Positions 8,904 through 16,646 of a stretch of 64,000 nucleotides of DNA are shown piece by piece; the stretch's first letter is position 1; the number at the start of each line of letters is the position of its first letter. Both the position numbers and the translations under genes were made by a program. The stretch is from an uncultured Pelagibacteraceae bacterium (GTDB lineage: Bacteria; Pseudomonadota; Alphaproteobacteria; Pelagibacterales; Pelagibacteraceae). Location of the stretch: assembly GCA_902543485.1 (NCBI GenBank), contig CACBYP010000005.1, positions 62,001-126,000 of the forward strand, written 5' to 3'. The notes below the pieces were generated by a model that worked only from the letters and a program-made list of their open reading frames with translations, was not told the DNA's origin and searched no databases.

Positions 8904-9776
8904 CTAATTTGTTGCACTTTTTTTTTTCATAAGTGAAAGAAATTGTATTAAAACTGCAAATATCACTATTAAACCACCAATTAAAACGCTGGTTGGAGGA
9001 TTTTCATTTATAAACATCCACGCCCAAAAAGGTCCTAAAACTGCCTCTGATAACATTATGATTCCAACTAAGGCTGAAGGTGTAGATCTTGCACCAATTG
9101 TAATAAAAATAAAACCAAAACCAAGTTGGAAAAAACCAGCTAAAAATCCCAAAAAAATATCATTTAAAGATATAAAGATTGTTTTAGACATAAAATATCC
9201 AATGATCAAGGCAATAACGCCTGCAATAAATTGTAATGGAACCATATCTACACTTGGAAATTTTCTAACTATTAAAATTAATGTTGCGAATGATATTGGC
9301 ATAATAAAAGCAGCAATATTTCCACTAATTTGTCCAACTGTTAATGAGCTTCCAACCATCAAAATTATTCCTGAAATTGCTAAAACTATAGAAGTTAATG
9401 TTATTAAGTTTACTTTTTCTTTTAAAAAAATATATCCAAAGATTGCTAAAAATAATGTTTGGGTTTGAATTATAAAATTAGTATTTGCTACAGTAGTATT
9501 ATACATAGCAAAAACATAACCACTAAAGCCACAGGCAAGTATAATGCCTCCAATAAGACCAGGGAATCCAGATTTATAAAATGCTGAAATAAAATTTTGC
9601 TTATAACTAATAATTAGAAAGATCAGAACTACAATTATAAAAAAAACTGATCTCCAAAATAGAATCTGCCATAGAGTGGAACCTTCGAAAGATTTGACTA
9701 TCAACCCTCCAAAACTTAAACTGAAAGCACCAAAAAAAATCAAAAGCGGCCCTGGTAATTTTGTAATTAAATTCAT
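8904..9776 (-). CDS. EamA/DMT-family membrane transporter
   Basis: The 290-aa protein is almost entirely hydrophobic, with about ten predicted membrane segments in two homologous halves. These include PLLIFFGAFSLSFGGLIVKS at the N terminus and a second half with GFLAGFFQLGFGFIFITIGAR and the EAMA-like SALVGIIMLSEAVLGPFWAW. These are hallmarks of the drug/metabolite transporter superfamily, which usually exports or imports small metabolites in the inner membrane. Its ATG overlaps the pxpC stop by 4 nt, so it is coupled to the 5-oxoprolinase genes. The substrate cannot be read from sequence; a metabolite linked to 5-oxoproline or glutamate is an inference. Confidence 0.88.
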   Translation of the reverse strand: MNLITKLPGPLLIFFGAFSLSFGGLIVKSFEGSTLWQILFWRSVFFIIVVLIFLIISYKQNFISAFYKSGFPGLIGGIILACGFSGYVFAMYNTTVANTNFIIQTQTLFLAIFGYIFLKEKVNLITLTSIVLAISGIILMVGSSLTVGQISGNIAAFIMPISFATLILIVRKFPSVDMVPLQFIAGVIALIIGYFMSKTIFISLNDIFLGFLAGFFQLGFGFIFITIGARSTPSALVGIIMLSEAVLGPFWAWMFINENPPTSVLIGGLIVIFAVLIQFLSLMKKKSATN

Positions 9777-10729
9777 TTAATTTGAAAAATAAGATTATTA
9801 GTCTCCATCTGATAAAGTTTATATAATGTTTCAGCATCCTCTAAGCTTACATCTTTAAATTTAATATTAGATCCTGGTGTTAATTGTACCAGTCGATCAT
9901 AGTCAGCAGATATGACAGTTGCAATCTTCGGATATCCACCAATAGTTCCGTGATCTGATAACATAATTATTGGATCTCCAGCAGATGTTATTTGAATTAC
10001 ACCTTTTACCAAACCTTCAGATTTTATATTAGGATCAACAATATTTTCAATTTTTGGACCTTGTAATCTCATACCCATCCTATCTGAAAGTTTTGTAATT
10101 TTAAAACTTTCTTTAAAGAATTTATTTTGTGAAGACTCAGAAAAATAATCATAGTTTGTGCCTTTAATGACCCTTATATTTTCAATAGTGCTACCTAAAT
10201 AATCAAGTTTTCTTTTGTTAAAAGAATTATTAATATCAATTATTTCAATTTCTAAATCTTTAGAAAATTTATTCCCGTTATTTGGTCCAATTTGAGCTTG
10301 TGTATTTATTGAACAGCTTCCCCAATAATAATCAACACTAAAAGTTCCATTAATCGAAAAATATCCATAAACAGACTTGTTGGTTGAATGTATATCGACT
10401 TCATCACCATTTTTTAACAAATAACATTGGTAGGAATTACCATCAATAACACCCTCTTTTGTTATAATTTTAAATGATACATTTCCAGAAATACAAAAAA
10501 AAATATCTTTTCCAAAATACTTCAAATGCGGGCCTTGATAAGCAAATTCTATTACAGGTGAATTGTAATCATTTTGTAGAAGTGAGTTTAACAATTGAAA
10601 ATTTCTTTTATCCATCGCTCCACTAAAAGGAATGCCAATATGGTATAAATTATTTCTTCCTAAGTCTTGATATGTGGTGTTAATACCAGCTCTTAAAATT
10701 TTAAAGTAGTTTCTATCTTTTGATTTCAT
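9773..10729 (-). CDS. pxpC: 5-oxoprolinase subunit C (KipA / biotin-dependent carboxyltransferase-like)
   Basis: This 318-aa subunit belongs to the ATP-dependent 5-oxoprolinase PxpABC, which opens the 5-oxoproline ring to glutamate in the cytoplasm. Family motifs are ILRAGINTTYQDLGRNNLYH at the N terminus, IPFSGAMDKRNFQLLNSLL near residue 33, IRVIKGTNYDYF near 182, and ITSAGDPIIMLSDHGTIGGYPKIA near 250. Its start overlaps pxpB by 17 nt and its stop overlaps the EamA gene by 4 nt. All three subunits are present locally, which supports the oxoprolinase assignment over the older Kip naming. Confidence 0.9.
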   Translation of the reverse strand: MKSKDRNYFKILRAGINTTYQDLGRNNLYHIGIPFSGAMDKRNFQLLNSLLQNDYNSPVIEFAYQGPHLKYFGKDIFFCISGNVSFKIITKEGVIDGNSYQCYLLKNGDEVDIHSTNKSVYGYFSINGTFSVDYYWGSCSINTQAQIGPNNGNKFSKDLEIEIIDINNSFNKRKLDYLGSTIENIRVIKGTNYDYFSESSQNKFFKESFKITKLSDRMGMRLQGPKIENIVDPNIKSEGLVKGVIQITSAGDPIIMLSDHGTIGGYPKIATVISADYDRLVQLTPGSNIKFKDVSLEDAETLYKLYQMETNNLIFQIK

Positions 10730-11387
10730 TATATTGATCTAAAGTTATTCTATAAAATTTTATTGTATCACCTGGATTAACAAGATTAGGGTTTGATTGA
10801 TTGGATGTGTCGAAAATATTTTGTGGTGTATTTCCCAAAATATTCCATCCCCCAGGTGTTTCAAAAGTGTATATATTACAAAATTGTTCTGTTATTCCAA
10901 CTGAACCTTTTGGAACTTTAACTCTTGGTGTTTCTAATCTTTTTAATCTCATTTCCTGGTTAAGATCACCAAGAAAAGGCATACCAGCCACAAATCCTGT
11001 CATATAACAAAAGTAATTTTTGCTAAAAAATTTTTCTAGGATTATTTCTGATTTTAATTTTAGTTTATTTTCAACTCTTTTAATATCTAATGCAAAATTA
11101 TTATCACAACACACAGGAATTTTGATTAAGTTTTTTTCTAATTTATTGTTTTCTTTAATCTCTATATTTTCAATTTTTTTTTTTAAAGATAAAAAAGAAT
11201 GTATATTTAAATCATATGAAATTATTAATTTATTATAAGATGGAGTTAAGTTTGTAATACCTCTTAAGTTTAATTTTTTTATATGGTAAAAATATTTGAT
11301 TACATTTGAATTAATTTCTTGATTTACATCACTTCCAAAGTCGCAGTACAAAGCTGCGTCACCAAGATTTAATATATTTTTTATCAT
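10713..11387 (-). CDS. pxpB: 5-oxoprolinase subunit B (KipI-like, carboxyltransferase domain 1)
   Basis: The 224-aa product matches the carboxyltransferase domain / KipI family. It has the N-terminal NLGDAALYCDFG, the GFVAGMPFLGDL segment near residue 133, and PRVKVPKGSVGI...TPGGWNILGNTP near 155-185. It partners PxpC and PxpA to convert 5-oxoproline to glutamate at the cost of ATP. It is transcribed divergently from pxpA with only 27 bp between the start codons. The promoters of both genes must therefore overlap each other or the coding ends. The start is supported by the conserved N-terminal LGDAAL motif. Confidence 0.9.
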   Translation of the reverse strand: MIKNILNLGDAALYCDFGSDVNQEINSNVIKYFYHIKKLNLRGITNLTPSYNKLIISYDLNIHSFLSLKKKIENIEIKENNKLEKNLIKIPVCCDNNFALDIKRVENKLKLKSEIILEKFFSKNYFCYMTGFVAGMPFLGDLNQEMRLKRLETPRVKVPKGSVGITEQFCNIYTFETPGGWNILGNTPQNIFDTSNQSNPNLVNPGDTIKFYRITLDQYNEIKR

Positions 11388-11394
11388 ACCATGT

Positions 11395-11400
11395 TATACT
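11395..11400 (+). promoter_or_regulatory. Possible -10 element for pxpA (TATACT)
   Basis: TATACT lies 14 nt before the pxpA ATG on the plus strand. It would place transcription initiation about 7-9 nt ahead of the start codon, giving a nearly leaderless mRNA. No convincing -35 hexamer is visible at the expected distance, which falls inside pxpB, so this is tentative. Confidence 0.3.
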
Positions 11401-11414
11401 TATGATTTATTAGT

Positions 11415-12188
11415 ATGGAAATTAATATCAATTGTGATTTAGGTGAAAAATCAAAGCATCATTCAGATGAAAATGATCCAAAATTACTAGAAATTGTCAA
11501 TTCAGCTAATGTTGCTTGTGGTTATCATGCTGGTGATGAAGAGAGTATGAACCAAGTTGTAAAAATTTGTAAGAAAAACGGTGTTAGTATAGGTGCACAT
11601 CCATCATTTAATGATCCAGAAAATTTTGGACGTAAAAGACTAAATTTATCATCAGACGAAATAAATAAGCTACTAATTGATCAGTATGAAATTTTACAAA
11701 ATATAGCTGAAAAACATGGTGAGATCGTTACACATATTAAACCGCATGGTGCATTAAATAATATGGCTTGCGAAGATATTGAGCTTGCAACAATCATTGC
11801 AAAATCAATCTGCAATTTTAATAAAGATTTAATTTATTTAGTGCCTACAGGTTCAAAGATGGAAGAAGCAGCAAACAAATTTGATATGAGAATAGCATGT
11901 GAGATTTTCGCAGACAGAAATTATGAAGATAATGGAAACTTAGTATCTAGAAAAGAGCCTCATGCACTTATTACAGATCCAGATAAAGCAAAAAGTCACG
12001 TTTTAAGCATGGTTCAGAACCAAGCCATTAATTGTCACAGCGGAAAGCAAATACCTTGTGAAATAGACTCTGTGTGCATACATGGTGATAATGCAAGTTC
12101 TCTAGCTACAGCTATATCTATAAAAAATAATTTAATAGATAATGGCTTAGAACTAAAAACACTAACTAATTTAAGGAAATTTAAATAA
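11415..12188 (+). CDS. pxpA: 5-oxoprolinase subunit A (LamB/YcsF family)
   Basis: The 257-aa protein has the YcsF/LamB signature: N-terminal INCDLGEKS, NVACGYHAGDEESM near residue 33, and HIKPHGALNN near 105. A C-terminal CIHGDNASS completes the set of acidic and histidine residues seen in the family. It is the third subunit of the 5-oxoproline-opening enzyme, acting with PxpB and PxpC encoded on the opposite strand. The start is fixed by the conserved MEININCDLGE. The stop codon overlaps the next ATG by one base (TAATG), linking it to the TPR protein gene. Confidence 0.92.
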   Translation: MEININCDLGEKSKHHSDENDPKLLEIVNSANVACGYHAGDEESMNQVVKICKKNGVSIGAHPSFNDPENFGRKRLNLSSDEINKLLIDQYEILQNIAEKHGEIVTHIKPHGALNNMACEDIELATIIAKSICNFNKDLIYLVPTGSKMEEAANKFDMRIACEIFADRNYEDNGNLVSRKEPHALITDPDKAKSHVLSMVQNQAINCHSGKQIPCEIDSVCIHGDNASSLATAISIKNNLIDNGLELKTLTNLRKFK

Positions 12189-12676
12189 TGATAAAGAAGA
12201 TATTTTTTTCAATGTTCTTTTTAATAATTTTAGCAGGAACGTCTTTTGCTGCTGGATCTAGTAGCGATTCTGGATCAACAGAAAGCTATTATGATAAGGC
12301 AGTGAAATTGATTAAAGCTGCAAAAAAATTAGAAAAAAAAGGTAAAACAGAGAAAGCAATTAAAAGATACGAAAGAGCAATTAAATTTTTAGTAAAGTCG
12401 AATAAGATGAATCCAAATAAAGCAGACACATTAAATTATCTTGGGTTTGCAACAAGAAAAACTGGTGATTTTGAAAACGGTGAGAAATATTATCTTCAAG
12501 GTTTAGCGATTGAGCCAAATCACATAGGAATTAACGAATATTTAGGTGAATTATATGTTGCAACCAATAGAATGAATTTAGCAAAAGAAAGATTGAATGT
12601 TCTAGAGGGATGTAATTGTGAAGAATACAATCAGCTAAAAGGTGTTATAGACGGATCTAAAAAATCAAAATACTAG
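12188..12676 (+). CDS. Exported TPR-repeat protein of unknown function
   Basis: The 162-aa product has a clear signal peptide (MIKKIFFSMFFLIILAGTSFAA) with an AxA-type cleavage site near residue 22. A lysine-rich helical segment and roughly two to three tetratricopeptide repeats follow, for example DTLNYLGFATRKTGDFENG and GINEYLGELYVATNRMNLA. A Cys pair, GCNCEE, lies near residue 147. It is probably periplasmic and mediates protein interaction. It is coupled to pxpA by a one-base overlap and converges on dctM with a 4-nt overlap. No specific function can be assigned. Confidence 0.8.
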   Translation: MIKKIFFSMFFLIILAGTSFAAGSSSDSGSTESYYDKAVKLIKAAKKLEKKGKTEKAIKRYERAIKFLVKSNKMNPNKADTLNYLGFATRKTGDFENGEKYYLQGLAIEPNHIGINEYLGELYVATNRMNLAKERLNVLEGCNCEEYNQLKGVIDGSKKSKY

Positions 12677-13983
12677 TTTATATTTTTTATCATTTGCTCA
12701 GGCATCCAAAGAGCAATTTCTGGAAATATCACAACCAAGATAACAGCAAAAATCATTAGCAAGAAGAGTGGAAACGCGCTTCTTGCTATATAACCCATAT
12801 CTTTATTAGCCATACCCTGAAGAACAAAAAGATTAAAACCAACCGGCGGCGTGATCTGAGCCATTTCGACAACAATAACTAGAAAAACACCAAACCAAAT
12901 CATATCAAAACCTGCTTGTCTAATCATTGGTTCAATTATAGCCATTGTTAAAACTACAGCAGAGATACCATCAAGAAACATTCCAAGAATTATATAAAAG
13001 ATCATTAAAACAAAAATTAAAACATAAGGAGAAAGTTCCATTCCTTCAATCCATAGAGCAAGATTTCTTGGCAATCCTGTAAAACCCATTGCCAAAGATA
13101 AAAAAGTGGCTCCAGCTAATATAAAAGCTATCATGCAAGAAGTTTTAGTAGCACCCAAGAGAGACTCTTTAAATGTTCTTAAAGACAAACTCTTTTGAAA
13201 GTATGATAAAATTAATGCACCTACTACGCCCAAAGAAGCTGCTTCGGTTGCGGTTGCTATACCAGTATAAATTGAGCCAATAACTGAAACTATTAATAAT
13301 ATTACAGGTATCAGTTTTCCTGATTTCCTTACCTTTTCCATAAGTGAGAGGTCTTGTTTAAAAGTAGGCATGGATTTTTTATTTATTGCCGACCAAATCA
13401 TTACATATGTCATAAAGATCAACGCAAGCATTATTCCTGGTAAAATTCCTGCGATAAATAGTTTTGCTATCGACTCTTGGACAGTCACGCCATAAATAAT
13501 TAAAATAATTGAAGGTGGAATTAGAAGACCCAGCGTTCCGGAACCAGCTAAACTTCCAAGTAGAATACTTTCTGGATATTTTCTTTTTCTTAGTTCTGGA
13601 ATAGACATTTTTCCTACTGTGGCTACAGTTGCTGCAGAAGATCCAGAAATAGCTGCAAATAAAGCACATCCAACTACATTAACATGCACTAAACCACCGG
13701 GTAGTTTCTGCATCCATGGGGATAATCCTTCAAATAAATTTTCAGATAACTTCGTCCGAAATAAAATTTCACCCATCCAAACAAATAAAGGAAGTGCAGT
13801 TAAAGTCCATGAAGATGAAGCTCCCCAAATTGTTGTTGCCATCGCATCACCAACTGGCCTTGTGGTGAACAGCATCATTCCTATAGATGAAACACCAACC
13901 ATGCTTATAGCAACCCAAATTCCTGAGCCTAAAAATATCAAGAGAACACTTATGAAAAATATAGTAAGTAAAATTTCAGTCAT
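12673..13983 (-). CDS. dctM: TRAP transporter large permease (DctM type)
   Basis: The 436-aa protein carries about 12 membrane segments and belongs to the TRAP large permease family, the ion-coupled translocation channel. Motifs include GSSAATVATVGKMSIPELRKR (about residue 112), GTLGLLIPPSIILIIYGV near 150, and VVEMAQITPPVGFNLFVLQG near 375. It acts with DctQ and the periplasmic receptor DctP to take up organic anions using a sodium gradient. It overlaps dctQ by 8 nt. The substrate cannot be read from sequence. Confidence 0.94.
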   Translation of the reverse strand: MTEILLTIFFISVLLIFLGSGIWVAISMVGVSSIGMMLFTTRPVGDAMATTIWGASSSWTLTALPLFVWMGEILFRTKLSENLFEGLSPWMQKLPGGLVHVNVVGCALFAAISGSSAATVATVGKMSIPELRKRKYPESILLGSLAGSGTLGLLIPPSIILIIYGVTVQESIAKLFIAGILPGIMLALIFMTYVMIWSAINKKSMPTFKQDLSLMEKVRKSGKLIPVILLIVSVIGSIYTGIATATEAASLGVVGALILSYFQKSLSLRTFKESLLGATKTSCMIAFILAGATFLSLAMGFTGLPRNLALWIEGMELSPYVLIFVLMIFYIILGMFLDGISAVVLTMAIIEPMIRQAGFDMIWFGVFLVIVVEMAQITPPVGFNLFVLQGMANKDMGYIARSAFPLFLLMIFAVILVVIFPEIALWMPEQMIKNIN

Positions 13984-14467
13984 TTTTTTTTGTTTGTATT
14001 TGCAAAACTAATTGATGAGATACACATATGAAAAATATTAGCGATCCTAAAGCAACACTAGTTTGTGGTATCCAAATTAAAATTTCGTCAGCTCCTTCAC
14101 TTCTCTCTTGAAATTCATAAGATATTTTTAGCATTTTCAAAAAATAGAATGCTAAATAACCAGAAAATATAGTTGCAACTATCAAACTCCATAATTCCAA
14201 AAATCTCTTTTTAATCCCAGTAGCTTTTTCTAAAAATAAAGTAATTCTAATGTGACCACCTTCTACAAAAGTATAAGATAAAGCAAAAAAAGATGAGGCA
14301 GCCATACAATATCCAGAATATTCAGCTAGGCCTCTTATATAAAAACCAAATATTCTTGATGAAATTCCAATTAAAATAAAAACTGCAACCAAAATAAGAA
14401 AGAATGCAGCGATATAGCCTGAGTAACTATAAAGATTATTTAGAAATTTATTGACTTTATTAAACAT
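13976..14467 (-). CDS. dctQ: TRAP transporter small permease (DctQ type)
   Basis: The 163-aa protein has four hydrophobic segments and the pattern expected for a DctQ subunit, including YSGYCMAASSFFALSYTFVEGGHIRI at about residues 50-75. It forms the membrane complex with DctM. Its ATG lies only 3 nt after the hairpin that follows dctP, so there is no room for an independent Shine-Dalgarno. Translation must rely on read-through transcripts in which the hairpin is melted, or on the coupled passage of ribosomes. The only in-frame start near the conserved N terminus is this one. Confidence 0.9.
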   Translation of the reverse strand: MFNKVNKFLNNLYSYSGYIAAFFLILVAVFILIGISSRIFGFYIRGLAEYSGYCMAASSFFALSYTFVEGGHIRITLFLEKATGIKKRFLELWSLIVATIFSGYLAFYFLKMLKISYEFQERSEGADEILIWIPQTSVALGSLIFFICVSHQLVLQIQTKKND

Positions 14468-14470
14468 ATA

Positions 14471-14495
14471 AAAAGGCCGTTTAATACGGCCTTTT
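14471..14495 (-). terminator. Intra-operon hairpin / attenuating terminator between dctP and dctQ
   Basis: AAAAGGCCGT-TTAAT-ACGGCCTTTT is a perfect 10-bp stem with a 5-nt loop. On the minus-strand transcript it ends in a U-run that merges into the dctQ start region (UUUUUAUAUG). It lies between the binding-protein gene and the permease genes. It should therefore terminate or process most transcripts after dctP, giving excess receptor over membrane subunits. Confidence 0.85.
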
Positions 14496-14508
14496 TAATT
14501 ATAATGAT

Positions 14509-15480
14509 TTAATTATAAGCAGCAAGAACACTAGCACCTCTATCGCCAGCTTTTTTCTTCCACTCTTCTGCCATTGTAGCACCAACTTTTTTGAAATGAC
14601 TTTCAAGGGCTGCATTTACTTTGCCTACTTTCATTCCAGCATCAGCTAAAGCTTTTTTATCAGCAACATTTCCTTTTTTTGAAAGTGCCCAACCTTTTTT
14701 CTCAGCAACTGCTGCCTCTTCCATAATCATTTTTTGTGTAGCTTTATCTAATTTATTCCAAGAACCTCTGTGAGCTACAATCATATTTTTTGGAAACCAA
14801 GCCGCAATATCATAAAAATACTTTACTCCATTTTCCCAAATTTTACTGTTCTTACCAGTAGTTGGTGAAGTAATCATACTTTCAACCGCACCAGTTGAGA
14901 ATGCTTGGCTTATTTCAGCTGCTTCTATTTTTGTAGGAGCCATACCTGTCAATTCAGCCATTCTAATAGTTGCAGAATTATACGCTCTAAATTTTAAACC
15001 TTTTAAATCAGCAACACTGTTAATCTCTTTTTTACTATAAAGACCTTGCGCAGGCCATGGTACAGCGTATAAAAATACAAGACCTTTTTGATCTAAACCT
15101 TTGATTATTGCAGGCTTTGATGCTTGATACAGTTTCATAGCATCATCATAAGATGTCGCAAGAAATGGTTGCGAGTCAATCTCTAATAACGGATCCTCTT
15201 TACCTAGAGCCGACATAAATCGCTCACCAATTTGAGCTTGTCCAGTTCTAACAGCCCTAAATATCTCTCCACCTTTAAATAGAGATCCACCTGGGTGTGT
15301 TACTATTGTTAATTTTCCCCCACTTTTTTCTGAAACATTTTTAGCAAATTCAGCTGCATTAGCAGAATGGAAGTTGCTTGCACCATATGCTAGTGCCATA
15401 TCCCATTTTTCTGCGGCAAAAGCATTAGCAGTTAAAAGAACAGAAAATAAAACAGAGAGCAAAATTTTGAAAAGTTTCAT
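14509..15480 (-). CDS. dctP: TRAP transporter periplasmic solute-binding protein (DctP type)
   Basis: The 323-aa receptor has a signal peptide (MKLFKILLSVLFSVLLTANAFA) and the DctP fold. Its GLKFRAYNSATIRMAELTG segment near residue 160 carries the conserved arginine that normally binds a carboxylate of the ligand. GGSLFKGGEIFRAVRTGQAQIG near 65 is also typical. It captures an organic acid in the periplasm for DctQM. The gene has one of the strongest ribosome binding sites in the window (GGAGGA about 4 nt before the ATG) and is followed by its own terminator hairpin. Both suggest high expression. The ligand is unknown. Confidence 0.95.
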   Translation of the reverse strand: MKLFKILLSVLFSVLLTANAFAAEKWDMALAYGASNFHSANAAEFAKNVSEKSGGKLTIVTHPGGSLFKGGEIFRAVRTGQAQIGERFMSALGKEDPLLEIDSQPFLATSYDDAMKLYQASKPAIIKGLDQKGLVFLYAVPWPAQGLYSKKEINSVADLKGLKFRAYNSATIRMAELTGMAPTKIEAAEISQAFSTGAVESMITSPTTGKNSKIWENGVKYFYDIAAWFPKNMIVAHRGSWNKLDKATQKMIMEEAAVAEKKGWALSKKGNVADKKALADAGMKVGKVNAALESHFKKVGATMAEEWKKKAGDRGASVLAAYN

Positions 15481-15483
15481 AAA

Positions 15484-15489
15484 TCCTCC
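15484..15489 (-). promoter_or_regulatory. Strong Shine-Dalgarno (GGAGGA) of dctP
   Basis: On the minus strand GGAGGA stands about 4 nt before the dctP ATG. Many genes in this window have weak or no recognisable ribosome binding site, so this full-consensus site marks dctP as a high-translation gene and fixes its start. Confidence 0.8.
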
Positions 15490-15531
15490 ATATTTCTAAA
15501 AAACATATCTCATTATGTATTAAAACTTAAA

Positions 15532-15559
15532 TCAATAAAAATTTTTGATGTTTTATTGA
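15532..15559. promoter_or_regulatory. 9-bp inverted repeat in the dctP/terC divergent region (possible operator)
   Basis: TCAATAAAA-10 nt-TTTTATTGA is a perfect 9-bp inverted repeat about 50-80 bp ahead of dctP and about 35-60 bp ahead of terC. A second pairing, ATCAA with TTGAT, overlaps it. It could be an operator for one or both genes. The region is very AT-rich, so chance cannot be excluded. Confidence 0.35.
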
Positions 15560-15592
15560 AAAATAATAAATAATTACTATTATAATAACATC

Positions 15593-16204
15593 TTGATCGA
15601 ACAATCACTCATTTTACTGCAAATTATATTTATAGATATTATTCTTGCGGCAGATAATGCAATAATAATAGGATTAATAGCAGCTAATTTTGTACCAAAA
15701 AATAGAAAAAAAATAATATTCTGGGGAGTAGTTGGAGCGTTAGTTTTCAAAGTTATATTTGCAATATTTGCAACATATTTATTTAAGTTTTACTTCATTA
15801 AAATTCTTGGTGGATTACTTTTAATTTGGATTGTTAATGACTTAAGAAAAGATTTATTTGAAATTCAAAAAATTAAGTCTCCTAAAAAGAAATCTATGGA
15901 ACCTTCATTTATCAAAAGTATTTACAAAGTGTTATTTGCAGATATTACGATTAGTTTTGATAACGTTATAGGCGTTGTGGGTGCAGCCAAAGGTAATTTT
16001 GGTTTTATGATTTTTGGCTTGGTATTATCAGTAGTTCTTACTGGAGCCTTAGCTACTTATTTAGCAAATTATATACAAAAACATTTATGGATAGCTTATA
16101 TAGGTTTAGGCTTTATATTATTAGTTGCTATTCAATTAGTAATAGGTGGGCTAGTCGATTTAGAAATTTTAAATATTAATGAAAAATATATAAAGTATTT
16201 CTAA
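15593..16204 (+). CDS. TerC/YjbE-family integral membrane protein
   Basis: The 203-aa product has about six to seven membrane segments and the TerC hallmarks: acidic residues within membrane helices in FIDIILAADNAIIIG near residue 14 and ADITISFDNVIGVVGAA near 116. Family members are implicated in metal handling (tellurite resistance, manganese export), with conserved aspartates probably binding cations. The start is a TTG codon, chosen because the first membrane helix with its conserved DNA motif begins right after it. No clear Shine-Dalgarno precedes it. It converges on gloA with a 2-bp gap. Confidence 0.85.
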   Translation: MIEQSLILLQIIFIDIILAADNAIIIGLIAANFVPKNRKKIIFWGVVGALVFKVIFAIFATYLFKFYFIKILGGLLLIWIVNDLRKDLFEIQKIKSPKKKSMEPSFIKSIYKVLFADITISFDNVIGVVGAAKGNFGFMIFGLVLSVVLTGALATYLANYIQKHLWIAYIGLGFILLVAIQLVIGGLVDLEILNINEKYIKYF

Positions 16205-16206
16205 TA

Positions 16207-16626
16207 TTACCAAGTTCCAGTATTTTCCATAGATGACCAGGGCTCTTTAGGGGGAAGATTGCCTTCCTGAAGTATTTCAATTGATATTTTATCTGGTGAT
16301 TTCACAAATGCCATATGACCATCTCTAGGTGGTCTATTAATTGTATAACCCATATCCATTAGTCTTTGACATATTTCGTATATATTTTTAACTCTATAAG
16401 CTAAGTGACCAAAATTTCTAGATCCCTCTCCTAAATTATCACCGTCCCAATTATAAGTTAGTTCAATTTCTGCATTATTGTCGTTTGGTGCAGCTAAAAA
16501 AATTAATGTATATCTGCCTTTTTCATTTTCCATTCTTTTTGTCTCTTTTAAACCCAGTCCATCACAAAAAAATTTTAACGACTCCTGAATATTAGAAATT
16601 CTGATCATTGTGTGTAAATATTTCAT
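16207..16626 (-). CDS. gloA: Lactoylglutathione lyase (glyoxalase I)
   Basis: The 139-aa protein isomerises the methylglyoxal-glutathione adduct to S-lactoylglutathione. The four metal ligands of the family are visible: His5 in YLHTMIRI, Glu55 in IELTYNW, His74 in FGHLAYRV and Glu117 in ISIEILQ. Length and spacing match bacterial GloA of the nickel/cobalt type. It is the last gene of the guaB-TPR-guaA run, 20 bp after guaA, and converges on terC. Confidence 0.93.
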   Translation of the reverse strand: MKYLHTMIRISNIQESLKFFCDGLGLKETKRMENEKGRYTLIFLAAPNDNNAEIELTYNWDGDNLGEGSRNFGHLAYRVKNIYEICQRLMDMGYTINRPPRDGHMAFVKSPDKISIEILQEGNLPPKEPWSSMENTGTW

Positions 16627-16646
16627 AGTAAAATTATAATTTATTT

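Noticed and set aside
9058-9468. 136-aa plus-strand ORF
   Set aside because: Antisense shadow of the EamA transporter gene; low-complexity Ile/Lys/Pro composition and no recognisable domain.
13619-14011. 130-aa plus-strand ORF
   Set aside because: Antisense to dctM, which has strong family motifs; no start context or domain.
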